DNA of 64,000 nt, from positions 126,001 through 190,000 of the forward strand of contig CAIIXF020000004.1 of the NCBI GenBank assembly GCA_903813345.2, given 5' to 3'. The stretch comes from Owenia fusiformis. Taxonomy: Eukaryota > Annelida > Polychaeta > Sabellida > Oweniidae. The notes beneath the pieces are model-generated. The model did not search any database. It was not told the origin of the DNA and was given only the letters and a program-made list of their open reading frames with translations. The first letter of the stretch is position 1; every line of letters begins with the position of its first letter. This document shows, in pieces, positions 50,705 through 63,420 of this stretch. Both the position numbers and the translations under genes were made by a program.

Positions 50705-53021
50705 TCAATCGATTTATGGCTGCTCTCTCTAAAATGGACATTGAAGACTGTTTCTCCTAAATGACATTTGGATGATTATATTTTTTTATTTTACCAAACG
50801 AGCTTTGATTGAACTACCTATGCATGTCGTATTACATGCTGCACATTACACAAGTATGGTGTACTCTAAACAGGCCGACCTGCTATTTTAAGGCAGAATT
50901 AGATCTATGAGTGACAAAATTGCAAGCAATATGTACAATTGATATACCAATGTATTCCGCACAATTAAACTCAAATATAATATCTCCCAAACGATCCATG
51001 ATATGTTATCAATTGGTGAAGTTATTTAAGATTCAAAGTGCAAAAGTGAGGAAAAATATTAAAATTCTCCCTAATAATAAAAATGATAACCATTCTTATA
51101 GACGAATGATTGGACTGATGATGGTTGATGGAAATGATTGGATTCAATGGAAAATTGTGGTCATCACCCTAACAGTATTATAAGTTATTAAATGATTTGA
51201 AGTGCAATACAGGACAGATTCTGCTCGAGAAAAAAAGTGCCATGAATTTTGTGACCTGCTGCCAATAATAAATTCCTAAATAAAGCCATGTTATGTCAGT
51301 CTTAAAAATTATATTTAGATAATCGTATACCGTATTAGATTTAGATATTAAAATTCAACTTTCATCTACGGTATCTCATGCCCGTAGCCAGCTTTTGGTA
51401 AGGGGATGGGGGGGCTAGACTTCCCCATCCACACATAAAGGATGTGTCCGGATATATGCCCTTTTGGTCCCTCAGTCAAATGTATGTGAAATATGTTTTT
51501 TATTACTGTCTTAGTTACATTTGATAAGTATATTTCCTTTTTTCGAGTTTTGATGCATAATTAACCTCCTGCTGAGAGTCAGAATAAGTATCTTAACAAA
51601 CAAAAAAATAGTCATTATCATAGAAAAAACACCAATGGCAACATGTATGACAAAGAAAAAATAACTAAAGACCCATGAAGATTTAAAAAGAAAATCATAT
51701 TTTTGAAATATATTTAAGGATTAAAATTTTTTTCAAATTTTTGAATTTCCCTCCAGTTTAATTTGAAGGGGGAAAACAGGATGGCTGCCATTTGATGTAA
51801 GAAATATCAGAAAAAAGGTTGCTTCACTTTTAGTTTTCACAATGAGCACAGTTTTCCGGTTTAGGTTTTTCGACTGATTCTGACTCTTTATCACCAGGGT
51901 CATGTTTAGAGATTATAAAATTGAAACCAAAACGTTGTGCTCAGCATGAATTTGACTGAAATATGTGCAACTTCACCAACACAATTGAAGTCTCAAAACT
52001 GGATGCTCAGTAACTTTGAGTGACTATAATCCCTTGATTACCCAGATAAACACCAATTCACTTATCCAGAAATACCATTCAATGACTAAACAAAGAAAGT
52101 AAGCAATGTTTTGGAGGATATGTTTCAAACTTTTTGTTTAAATAATTCATTTAATATTTGCCATTGATTTTTTTCAATTCTGACAAAGTGATATGCACTG
52201 TCTTTGATGCCAATATTCTTCATTAATTGTGATACAAATTGATATTTTTGTACTCTCAGAAGAACGATAAGATATTGAAGTTCAATAATATGTGTGATTG
52301 AGTTGGTTTTTCAGACATTACAATTTTCAATATTTTTTAAGTCGATACCCAGACTCATTCCCAGACTCATCCTTTTTATCATGCCTAACCAACTTGGCAT
52401 TGTAGTAATAACAAGGGTGTTATTAACAAGACACCAGGGGTAGCCCCGAAAATAAGCTATGGAGATACTGTACGTGTTATACTTTAAAAAGATGTCAACA
52501 TGCTATTTCACAAAACCCGAGAACGACGATGGCGTTACAGGAATTTTGTTCCCGTGATTTTAAATGGCTGACTGATTCAATCTGTCAGTTTGCATGCTAT
52601 ATTGTCAATTTAATTTCCTTTTCCCAAAATGAAATTAGCCTTCTTTCTCAAACAAGTACACAAGCGAGACAGGTGGGTTTGACGGAAATTGAAATGCTAC
52701 TCGCATATCGACATGATAACTAAAGATTCAAATCAATAACGAGATTTCACCCAGAATAATGTATATCCGTTGTAGTCCTCCTACCGATGTGGTGGGAATT
52801 AGGGCGAGACCATTGGCCAAACATTAGTCCACGTACGCACATAGTTAAATCATTCCGATATATTGAAAGAGAAAAGAGTCCATATTTCTGTTCACCAATG
52901 TTCACAAATAGGCAGACTCATATTAATCATGAGTCTTAATTAATTTCCCGTGTACCGATGCTGGTACAACAAAAATTACGTAATGTCACAGTTTACTTAA
53001 TTTAATTATCCGATTTACTCA
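50705..53021. other. ALDH 3' UTR and intergenic DNA
   Basis: The first 0.6 kb is probably ALDH 3' UTR. The remainder is AT-rich with no gene I can support. A short frame at 52529-52723 has no recognisable domain. CCCGTAGCCAGC near 51379 resembles a degraded hAT end but has no partner. Confidence 0.5.
51267..51284 (+). terminator. ALDH1A: ALDH polyadenylation signals
   Basis: Two AATAAA hexamers at 51267-51272 and 51279-51284, about 570 bp after the ALDH stop codon. They are the first good pair downstream, so a 3' UTR of about 0.6 kb is likely. Confidence 0.5.
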
Positions 53022-53029
53022 TATATAAG
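53022..53029 (+). promoter_or_regulatory. TATA-like box of the HMG gene
   Basis: TATATAAG lies 60 bp upstream of the ATG at 53089, leaving room for a start site near 53050 and a short leader. Position and sequence fit a core promoter; transcription is not shown. Confidence 0.45.
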
Positions 53030-53088
53030 TAAGAGGTACAGGTAGACTAAAGGTGGGGACTAAAGCAGAGTAACTGCACTGTACGAAA

Positions 53089-56000
53089 ATGGAAGGAGTA
53101 CGACAGGCATTTGGCAAAAGAAGAAGAAAGAGAATTGCAGCAAGACTTGATATTGAGCCTCCAACCACTGCGTTGCAGTTTTTCAAAAAGGACTTCAGAG
53201 TTGTCCTACAAAAAAGGAATGAAGACAAAAACAAGGTATGTCGCGAGGTGGTATAACGGACCCCTAAAATAGTTAACGATAAAATGTATATATTTTTTTT
53301 TATCAAAATGTTCATGACTTCATCAAGTTTCAAAGACAAGCAAGGAAGTAACAATACTATCACACAAAACCAGTTCTAACTACGTTCTCAAAAACTAAAT
53401 ACCTTGTCATTCCACACAGCATATCGATGTAGACTTTTATCATGAATCGTTATTTCAACTAATAACCATGTCATTCCACACATCATATCGATGTAACCCT
53501 TTATCATGAATCGTTATATTTCAACTAATAACCATGTCATTCCACACATCATATCGATGTAACCCTTTATCATGAATTGTTATATTTCAACTAATAACCA
53601 TGTCATTCCACACATCATATCGATGTAACCCTTTATCATGAATCGTTATATTTCATCTAATAACCATGTATTCTGCACAGCATATCGATGTAACCCTTTA
53701 TCACGAATCGTTATATTTCAACTAATAATCATGTCATTCCACACAGCATATCGATGTAACCTTTTATCATGAATCGTTATACTTCATCTAATAACCATGT
53801 ATTCCACATATCATATCGATGTAACCCTTTATCATGAATCGTTATATTTCAACTAATAACCATGTCATTCCACACATCATATCGATGTAACCCTTTATCA
53901 TGAATCGTTATATTTCAACTAATAACCATGTCATTCCACACATCATATCGATGTAACCCTTTATCATGAATCGTTATATTTCATCTAATAACCATGTATT
54001 CTGCACAGCATATCGATGTAACCCTTTATCACGAATCGTTATATTTCAACTAATAATCATGTCATTCCACACAGCATATCGATGTAACCTTTTATCATGA
54101 ATCGTTATATTTCATCTAATAACCATGTCATTCCACACATCATATCAATGTAACCCTTTATCACGAATCGTTATATTTCATCTAATAACCATGTATTCCA
54201 CACATCATATCGATGTAACCCTTTATCATTAATCGTTATATTTCAACTAATAACCATGTCATTCCACACATCATATCAATGTAACCCTTTATCACGAATC
54301 GTTATATTTCATCTAATAACCATGTATTCCACACATCATATCGATGTAACCCTTTATCATTAATCGTTATATTTCAACTAATAACCATGTCATTCAACAC
54401 AGCATATCGATGTAACCCTTTATCATGAATCGTTATATTTCATCTAATAACCATGTATTCCACACAGCATATCGATGTAACCCTTTATCACGAATCGTTA
54501 TATTTCAACTAATAACCATGTCATTCCACACATCATATCGATGTAACCTTTTATCATCAATCGTTATATTTCATCTAATAACCATGTATTCCACACAGCA
54601 TATCGATGTAACCCTTTATTACGAATCGTTATATTTCAAGTAATAACCATGTCATTCCACACAGCATATCGATGTAACCTTTTATCATGAATCGTTATAT
54701 TTCACCTAACAAACATGTATTCCACACATCATATCGATGTAACCCTTTATCACGAATCGTTATATTTCAACTAATAACCATGTCATTCCACACATCATAT
54801 CAATGTAACCCTTTATCATGAATCGTTATATTTCACCTAACAAACATGTATTCCACACATCATATCGATGTAACCATTTATCATGAATCGTTATGTTTCA
54901 ACTAATAAACATGTATTCCACACAGCATATCGATGTAACCCTTTATCATGAATCGTTATATTTCAACTAATAACCATGTCATTCCACACATCATATCGAT
55001 GTAACCCTTTATTATGAATCGTTATATTTCATCTAATAACCATGTCATTCCACACAGCATATCGATGTATCCTTATATCGTAAATAGTTATATAACTACT
55101 AATGCCTTATCACAGTCCTGGCATGAGATTACTAATGCCCACATGAATGTATTTTCAGCATATCAATATAACCAGACGATGTCTGAAGAAATGGAAAAGG
55201 ATGACAGCGGAAGAAAAGAAACCCTACCAGGAAAAGGCAAAGGCTGATTTAAAGAGATTCCATGCTGAAAAACGGGTAATCTTTAAACAATTGAGACTTT
55301 AAGCAATTCATATAAAATCGAAACGTCAACGTGTATGCATAAATAGCCTTATACAAATGTATGTAATTTTCTCACATGAGCAATCGTTCAGTTACTTGTT
55401 ATTTTGATTACACATCATCATGTTATGTGCCATTGATAGTTATACATACTATTACCTGGTTTTCTATGATACATATTTTAAACAAGCTCGTTTCGGAAGA
55501 TATTTGCAGCTGAAACATGTATGATACACATCATTTTCTTCAGGAAGCATTATACTGTGCATCGAAATCAGAATTGCCAGCATAGAATTCAAAAGACATG
55601 AGTATAATGATTCCCAGTGACACTCATGTGAATTTCATTCTTACGTTGTGAAAAATATCGTTAGCTTAAAGTCTCCAATATGCCTTATTCGTCTTGAGAG
55701 TAACATATTTAAGGAATAAAGAATCACGCATCATTCTTTATTGAAAATAAAAGAGCATGAGTGTATGTACTAACCCATACATATAATGAGTGCATTATCA
55801 GAATGGGTTAGTACATGCACGAATGCTTTTATACTGCCAATATAGAACGGTACCCCAAAGTCTTAATTTATTCAATTTCTAAAACACTTATTTCTTAGAC
55901 GCAACGTGTTCTAAAATTATAACCATCTACACCGTGTATGTTTTAGGCCGCCGAAGCTAAAAATAAAGTTGCAGACAAAAATGAAGGCGGAAATGATGGT

Positions 56001-59000
56001 GCCGATGGTGCAGGCAGAAGTACAAAAGCAGGTGCAGGGGGAAGTGCAGACACAGGGGGAAGTGGAGACACAGAGGGAGGTGTAGACGCAAGGGGAGGTG
56101 CAGACGCAGGGGGAGCTGCAGACGCAGGAGGAGGTACAGACACAGAGGGAGGTGTAGACGCAGGGGGAGGTGCAAATGCAGACGGAGATGCAGATCTAGC
56201 TACGAAGCCATTGAGGCCAATAAGACCCCAGACTGCTTTCGAAAACTTCGCGGCAGATTTGATGGAAGAAATGGCAGAGCAAAAGCTACCAAAAGCAAAG
56301 GTATTAAATATAGGTCAGTATACTCTATATAAAGATTTTGCTCTGCAATCGGTTCTCGACACTTTATAAAAGGAAAATGCAAAAGTGAGTCCAAAAGAGA
56401 ACATTTTCTCGTGTTTTTTCTAAATGTGGATTAGTATATAAATGGCTATAGTAACTTTCAAAAATAGCCACTGCAATTATTGTTTCACATATCGCGCTTG
56501 TCAAGAAATGTGATGCACATTCCTTGAAATCGATGATTGGCAACCCCGATTCGCCATTATCACCGGGGAGTAGCTGTAAATGAGTATAAACCAGATTTAT
56601 AGAGTTTTGAAAGATTATGGTCTTTCAAAACTGGAATAAAAAGTGTATGCATCATAATTGTAAAAATTGAGTTAGGCGTGGTTTGAATAGCTAAATTGTC
56701 GCGAAGCAAGAAAATTAAAAAAAATATATAGTTTTCAGAAATAGACTCGTGGAATATCAACAAAAATATATTCTTCTTGCCTAAAGTCAAAACTTAGTTA
56801 TCCCAGTTGTAAAAAAAAGGTTCCATATTATTTTTTATTTAAGGTATGGAAATTTATTTAAGTCTTCACCATTAATTTTTATATGATAACGTCACTTACA
56901 AGCATTTATTACAGGCCGTGTTGACTATTGTTGCTTGATTAATATCAAAAACATTGACTTGTGCACGCTGTTGGCGTTGTGCCTTTCTTGAAGCGTATCG
57001 ATTCAAATAAAATCCAAGAAGACCTCAAATATATTCCCATAACATGCGCCAATAAATTAAGCAATTCAATAGTAAACTTTCTCTTTGAAAACTAAATCTT
57101 CCAGAATTGTTGAATTTGCTTGCAGAAATCGCTTACCCCTTCCCACGTTCCATGTTTCCGATCACCGGGCGTGGTTTTGCGAATAAAAGACGCCGATCTT
57201 AGAATCCCTTTGCCCAAAAACAAGAATAGAAAAATTATCGCCTACCAAGTTCAAGTCCTGTAATTCATCTAATCTTCCATTCTTGTTTCTTGGCAAAGGG
57301 ATTCTAAGATCGTCGTCTTTTATTCGCAAAGCCACGCCCGGTGATCGGAAACATGGGACGGGGGAGGGGTAGGCGATTCAAAACCGATCGCTGACCTAAA
57401 TAATTGTTTAATCTGCCCTTTTAAACAACAACTAACACTAACTAACGTAACGTAACGTAACGTAACGTAACGTAACAGCATGTACACTTTGAAGCTAGTC
57501 TTTCAACTGGTATTTGAGTTATGAGATATGGCATCTGTACAAGAAATGGCGGGAAATTTGAATATCAGCGGCCATCTTGAAAATCCTTTTGAACAGAGTT
57601 CTTATGTCCCTAGGCATCAGCATATGATATTTGAGCCCAATTGGTGAACTGGTGTTTCAGAAACTAAAGATTACAATTTTCACGAATAATTGGAGTCATT
57701 TTGAATTGAGCTGCCATATTGAATATCCATTCTCTAGCAGAAGTCCTTCACGCATAAGACATAAGCCTATAAAAATTGTAGCAGATCTGCCGATACATGA
57801 GTTATCGCCCGGACACACTAACGAACGGATAAACAGACAAACATACGGCTTCTATCTGTGTCCGTACGAACTTCGTTTGATGGGATTATAAAATATCTTG
57901 TACATAGAGGACGTGATTTGTGCATCTCAAGAACCATTCCAATCTGATACTGATTTGAATTTCAAAATTTTTATTTCGAATCTTTGAATTTAGCACCATT
58001 GAAACCCTTATTCATCACTGGTAAAACTCTGTTCCAAAACAATCTACAATCTTATCATCTGGATTTTGAGACCACTTCCAACCGTATTCCCCAAATATCT
58101 GAAGATATTGTGTTTTCAAGTGGAGTGGGCTAGAAATCAAGGATTTACGAATTCAGCTCGATATTATATACATTTTTTATACATAAATTTATTCCTATTG
58201 TTATCAATAATATACAAGTAATTGATTGCCAACGTTTTATAAGACATTAGCGGCAATTTTAGACAATAAGAATAGGAATACATAAAATTTTAAAATTCAT
58301 CAAAGTAATGGTATAACTCATATAAGAAATTATGATCTAATGGGCCAGGGATGAGTTAACACATGCATGTAAAAATAAGCCAAACTGATCAATTTGGCTC
58401 AAACTTTGATTCACAAAATGACTCATTAGTTCTATTTATTTTTCATTTAATGAGTTATCTAAATCCTCATCACCATACAAAAGAAACTGTGAATTCAACT
58501 GCAAATTCTGAACCAAAAGATAAAGGTTGGCATAAAGCGCAGTCCTGCAAATAAAGTTTCACGCTCGTTTATAAGCAGATGACATTTAAAGATAAAATGA
58601 GAAGGTGTTTGTGGTAATCCACATTTACAAAAGGGATCATTAACACTGTGATTTTAAAAGAAGACTAACTCTGAGTCTGTTAAAAAAACATTCAACATAT
58701 TATATTTTCTTGTTTGATGACCTCACTGACACGATTGACTATTTCTATGCTTAAACACCATCCTTAGTCCAAGAAAAGGGAATGGAAAATGTTCGAAAGT
58801 ATGAATTAAACTAAAGTTGCACTAACTGTGTCTGCTAACAACAATAAAACTTGGTGAAACTCGGATTCTGGGGCGGTTATACTCATATACAGCGGAACAG
58901 CAACTCCCCTGATGATAATGTTGCCAATGACAAATCTAAAATCTCAAAACCACTCAACATAAACATACAGACTTTAACAGGTACCATTGGAAGTTGGGGT

Positions 59001-59140
59001 CTGAATCTTTAGAGATTTATTGAAATATTTACATTGTAGCCAGAGGGCGTTGGGAGGGGATGAAAGATTCTGAAAAGGAGCCATACCATGCGCAGGTGTT
59101 CGAGGAAAAGGACGAACATGATGACAATGTGGAAGAATAT
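53089..59140 (+). CDS. Two-HMG-box protein (3' end unresolved)
   Basis: Four exons in phase: 53089-53235, 55159-55275, 55947-56313, 59040-59140, giving 244 residues so far. A basic N-terminus (GKRRRKR) could be a nuclear signal. HMG box 1 spans about residues 19-88 (PPTTALQFFKKDFR ... CLKKWKRMTAEEKKPYQEKA). Next comes a linker of about 70 residues of Gly, Ala, Asp and Thr in a loose six-residue period. HMG box 2 follows (RPIRPQTAFENFAADLMEE ... GRWEGMKDSEKEPYHAQVFE). HMG boxes bend DNA in the minor groove. The exon 3 donor ATAG/GTCAGT was chosen over AAG/GTATTA because only it keeps box 2 open. After EEY the donor GTGAGT is clear but I could not identify the next exon. CAC-TAG after an acceptor at 59611 is one candidate end. 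Gene identity (HMGB-, UBF- or TFAM-like) is not settled. Confidence 0.78.
53400..55085 (+). repeat. 66 bp array resembling the HMG exon 2 acceptor
   Basis: About 25 copies. Many contain TATTCCACACAGCATATCG, then ATGTAACC. The true exon 2 boundary is TATTTTCAG/CATATCAATATAACC, so 13 of the first 15 exon bases are shared just after AG. Other copies have ACATCATATC, which destroys the AG. The remainder of the unit (CTTTATCATGAATCGTTATA) has no match in exon 2. Confidence 0.9.
55752..55826. repeat. Short inverted repeat
   Basis: GCATGAGTGTATGTACTAACCCAT pairs with ATGGGTTAGTACATGCACGAATGC across a loop of about 25 bp, in HMG intron 2. Probably a small foldback MITE. Confidence 0.6.
55947..56313 (+). 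CDS. HMG gene exon 3: Gly/Asp/Ala repeat linker and start of second HMG box
   Basis: A 367 bp exon. The purine-rich centre encodes repeats such as GGADAGGAADAGGG, with GAC GCA GGG-type codons, so the protein repeat is also a degenerate 18 bp DNA repeat. The last 35 residues begin the second HMG box. The acceptor TTTTAG is at 55946. Confidence 0.75.
57126..57379. mobile_element. 254 bp foldback element
   Basis: Arms of about 95 bp: AATCGCTTACCCCTTCCCAC on the left and, complemented, GAATCGCCTACCCCTCCCCC on the right. Shared inner words include CCGATCACCGGGCGTGG-like and AGAATCCCTTTGCC. The spacer is about 60 bp. GC content is higher than the surrounding intron. Confidence 0.75.
57444..57475. 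repeat. CGTAA pentanucleotide microsatellite
   Basis: Six tandem CGTAA units preceded by ACTAACACTAACTAA. Confidence 0.9.
58500..58665 (-). mobile_element. LINE reverse transcriptase tail remnant
   Basis: Minus-strand translation reads NDPFCKCGLPQTPSHFIFKC, then HLLINERETLFAGLRF. A CxCG..H....C knuckle followed by an Arg-rich helix is the usual end of jockey/CR1-type LINE reverse transcriptases. Flanking frames are broken. Confidence 0.6.
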
Positions 59141-60835
59141 GTGAGTAATATCGTATGTTGAGGCTCAGGTATACGTAAAGTGCGCTAGTATACTAGTTGT
59201 TTATATATATGTATTTTATGCAACTATGTAGTGAAATGTTAAGTTACATTTTCAGAAACTTAGATAGAAAGAAACATTGTATTTAAAGTGTCTCACATAT
59301 TCGATCAAAACTTGCCATGCAAACACGTTAGTCTACTTTACTGGCCCCCCTTGCTGTAACAAGGAACCCAAAACACATTAAAACGTAAACATAAACCAAT
59401 TAGTCACTTCACTATGAAAGTGAGGGGTGTACGCTCTGTGCATGGACTAACACAATATCAGTGGTCATTTACTGTGTCAACTTAGTAATCCTTGCATATC
59501 GTGCTCACTCAAGTATTGAATAATCTTTTTATGATCTAAATGTTTGGGGTTTATAAAAAATGTGATATATTTTAGTTAGAAATACATTAATTAATATATT
59601 CATTCAAACAGCACTAGAATGCGAGAAGAAAGAGCAATGGTGACAAAATGCAGACAGAATTTTCCGTAAGGGTTTCAAACATTTCTGAACACAATCATAC
59701 ATGTACTTCATGTGTACTGTTATTTTTAGTGCTGTATTTATAGATATAATTTCACGTATTAAAATCATATTTTCCAGCAATGACTTCAAATTCGGAACCA
59801 CACCCATATCACATTTTCTTCAATAACTCCAAACATGTGTAAACATTGACCATGTGCATATAAATTCAGATTTCACGAGCTCTTTCCTATTCGAGTACCT
59901 CATACACCCCTGCATGGATTTGAGTTGGATTCGCCTTTTATACGTGAGCCGACACACTCGCAAACGCTGATTGGATAAAGATTGCGAGAATCTTTAATGT
60001 AATTTAATGTAACATGTAATTAACATTACAATGCACATCCCTCCGCCCTCCTCCTCCAGTTCCCCTTATACAATTAGTTGACCATTTTATCTCAGTCTAG
60101 AGATAAAAAAAAACAGGCTCAACATTCATACAGGTAACCATGCAATTTCAGCCCAGGGAATATCAAAGACACCCCCCCCCCAGTTTCCACCAGTGAATGT
60201 AAAAAGAACCCGACCTCAGCCATTCATACAGTTGACCATATGATTTCAGTTGCGAATGTAAAATACCCTCCTTTCAATTTCATCATTTATATAGATGACT
60301 ATATTATTTTAGTCCAGTGAATGTATAGTGCTGTCCCCAGCTCCGATTTCGGTGATCAGCTAGTATAAACGGTTTGAGGGTATCATTTTGTTCCAGACAC
60401 TCGCTAGAGTAAATTATCCTAACTTGAGTAAAAATGTGTGGTAAGTAAATTCGCTATGGGCAGTTAAAGAGGCGCCATCTATTCATTTTCAAACAGGGGG
60501 TAGGGGTATAAAATAATTTTTAACACATTTTAATAGTAAAATGACATTGAAATACTAATAAAATCTTATCAAAAACATTATTTACAATCAGTATGAATTT
60601 TCTTGTGTGGATTAGGGTGAAAATAAGGTCATATCTTGAAATTCACTACAGGGGCGCCACCTATTTTCGTACTTCTACCACGTGTAATAACTTATTTTTG
60701 ATTCGTTAAAGTACGAAATGTACTGAAAAAAATCATTCTAAAGGACCTATATATGTTCATACCACATACTTAAAATTGGATCAATAGCTTTTGTACCGGG
60801 GGAGAAAAAAATTATTGAAATTTAAAATTGTGGCA
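59141..60835. other. Region after HMG exon 4
   Basis: No gene recognised. It may contain the last HMG exon: an acceptor AAACAG at 59611 is followed by CAC TAG, which would end the protein at 245 residues. The stretch 60020-60380 repeats TTCATACAG-TTGACCAT-type words. Confidence 0.35.
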
Positions 60836-63420
60836 TCATGCAGGATAGGGGTGACCATATCTCACATGATTAACTTCCAAAATATGGAGCATATGTATCT
60901 CAAATGTATTCAAAATGGTGTATGTACTCTTGCTTTGTCATAATATTACTAATAAGAAGTAGAAAAATGATTGTACAATTTCAAAAAATATTAATTCTCA
61001 TTTTGGCTTCTGACGTCCCAGGGGTGACCATAGCTCACCTTGATAACTTCCAAAATATGGAGCATATGTATCTCAAATGTGCTCATAATGGTGTATGCAC
61101 TCTTGCTTTGTCATAATATTACTAATAAGAAGTAAAAAAAATTAGTACCGTGGGTACTGGGCTCACATGGTGTTGCTCAAAAGTGAAAATAAAAAAGACG
61201 GGTATAATTTTTTGCAGATTTTTTGTGACAAAATTATTTCATACAACTACTCTTTACAAAGACATGGCTTTTTACAATGCAGGACACCTGAACTTATTTG
61301 TAAAGCTAGGAAATGGGCCAAAAGTGAATTTCCCGAGACAAAAATGGTGACCATTTTGAAATTAGGCGAGATTTTGAAGCAGGAGTCACAGGTTTTTTTT
61401 CTTTATTGATGTTGAACAAAATTATTTTAAATCGGGAATCCTATCCACAGAGGATTTAAAAAGTGTTGACAGAGGTTTAAAACTTGCCACTTTTTTGGAC
61501 TGACTGAGAGACAGATGGACGAATCAATTTTAACTAAAATGGCTGAAAATAAAAAAAAACTGATATAATATTTTGCCGATTTTTTGTAACAAAATTATTT
61601 CATACAACTACTCTTTACAGTGACATGGCTTTTTACAATGCAGGACAGCTGAAATTATTTGTAAAGCTAGGAAATGGGCAAAAAGTGAATTTCGCGAAAC
61701 AAGAATGGCGACCATTTTGAAAATAGGCGAGCTTTTGAACCAAGAGTCATAGGAGAGTTTTTTGTATTGATGTTGAACAAAATTAACTTAAAACGGGAAT
61801 CCTATCGACAGAGGGTTTAAGGTAAATGGTCCAAAAGTGGATTTTGCGAGACAGATGGACAAATCAATGTTAACTAAATGGCTGAAAATAAAAAAAATGG
61901 ATATAATTTTTCGCTGATTTCTCGTAACAAAATTATTTCATACATCTTCTCTTTACATTGACATGGATTATTACAATGTAGGACACTTGAAATTATTTGT
62001 AAAGCTAGGAAATGGGTCAAAAGTGAATTTCGCGAGACAGAAATGGTGGCCATTTTGAAAATAGGCGAGCTTTTGAACCAGGAGTCATAGGGGAGTTTTC
62101 TGTATTGATCTTGAACAGAAATAACTTAAAACAGGAATCCTATCGACAGAGGTTTTAAAACGTGCCACTGTTATTGACGAAAAGTGGATTTCGCGAGTCA
62201 GATAGACAAATCAATGTTAACTAAAATGGCTGAAAATAAAAAAATGGATATAATTTTTCGCTGATTTTTTGTAACAATATTATAACATATATCTACCCTT
62301 TACATTGGCATGGATTTTTACAGTGTAGGACACCTGAAATTATTTGTAAAGCTAGGAAATGGGTCAAAAGTGAATTTCGCGAGACAAAAGTGACGGCCAT
62401 TTTGAAAATAGGCGAGCTTTTGAACCAGGAGTCATAGGGGAGTTTTCTGTATTGATCTTGAACAGAAATAACTTAAAACAGGAATCCTATCGACAGAGGT
62501 TTTAAAGGAAATGGGTCAAAAGTGAATTTCGCGAGACAAAAGTGACGGCCATTTTGAAAATAGGCGAGCTTTTGAACCAGGAGTCATAGGGGAGTTTTCT
62601 GTATTGATCTTGAACAGAAATAACTTAAAACAGGAATCCTATTGACAGAGGTTTTAAAACGTGCCACTATTGTTGACGGACAGAGAGACAGACGGACGGA
62701 CGGACGGACGGACAGACAGACAGACGGACAAGTGAGTGATTGCAAAAGCTCACCATGTGAGCTAAAAAATGATTGTACATTTTAAAAAATATTAATTCTC
62801 ATTTTGGCTTCTGACGTTCCAGGGGTGACCATATCTCACCTTAAGAACTTCCAAAATATTGAGCATTTGTATCTAAAATATGCACAAAATGGTGTATATA
62901 GTCTTGTCTTGTCATAATATTACTAATAAGATGCAGGAAAATGATTGCTCATTTAAAAAAATATTAATTCTCATTTTGGCTTCTGACGTCCCAGGGGTGA
63001 CCATATCTCACCTTAATAACTTCCAAAATATGGAGCATATGTATCTCAAATGTACTCAAAATGGTGTATGTACTCTTGCTTTGTCATAATATTATACTAA
63101 TAAGAAGTAGGAAAATGATTATACATTTAAAAAATTTTAATTTTAGCTTCTGACGTCCCTGAATAACTTCTAAAATTATGTAACATATACAACTCAAATA
63201 TACCAAAAATGGAGCATATAGTCTTGCTTTGTCATAATGCTATTCATGAGATGTAAAAAAATTATTACACCTTTTTTTAATTGAAATTTTCATTTTAGCT
63301 TCTGAATCTGACATCCCAGGGGCAATTATATCTCACTTTGAAATAACTCTCACGATATGCAACATATGCATCTCAAATGCGTGCCCAAAATGGTATAAAT
63401 ATAGTCTTGTTTTGTCATAT
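60836..63420. repeat. 175 bp repeat family interrupted by a 1.6 kb element
   Basis: Units of about 175 bp with AGGGGTGACCATATCTCACC and TTCCAAAATATGGAGC occur at about 60845, 61020, 62821 and 62993, with degenerate copies at 63150 and 63316. The inserted element is described separately. Confidence 0.85.
61159..62762. mobile_element. 1.6 kb element with tandem cores and GACG microsatellite
   Basis: Ends GCTCACATGGTG and CACCATGTGAGC are inverted. Inside are four cores of 340-360 bp starting near 61181, 61543, 61882 and 62229, each with ACAAAATTATTTCATACA and AAAGTGAATTT..CGAGAC. A partial core repeat lies near 62508. A GACG/GACA microsatellite is at 62688-62730. The layout recalls molluscan elements with tandem cores and a microsatellite near one end; family assignment is inference. 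Confidence 0.6.

Larger units (their letters stand above)
56314..59039. other. HMG gene intron 3
   Basis: 2.7 kb, AT-rich. It contains a foldback element (57126-57379), a CGTAA pentamer run (57444-57475), a degraded repeat at 57530-57870 with GGACACACTAACGAACGGAT, and a LINE tail (58500-58665). No exon was recognised. Confidence 0.5.

Noticed and set aside
51360-51420. Possible hAT left end (CCCGTAGCCAGC)
   Set aside because: No matching right end or target duplication was found nearby.
52529-52723. 64-codon frame upstream of the HMG gene
   Set aside because: No domain, no splice partner and no codon pattern to support it.
56281-56301. HMG exon 3 ending at AAG/GTATTA
   Set aside because: It would join exon 4 in a frame with an early TGA; the donor 12 bp later (ATAG/GTCAGT) keeps HMG box 2 intact.
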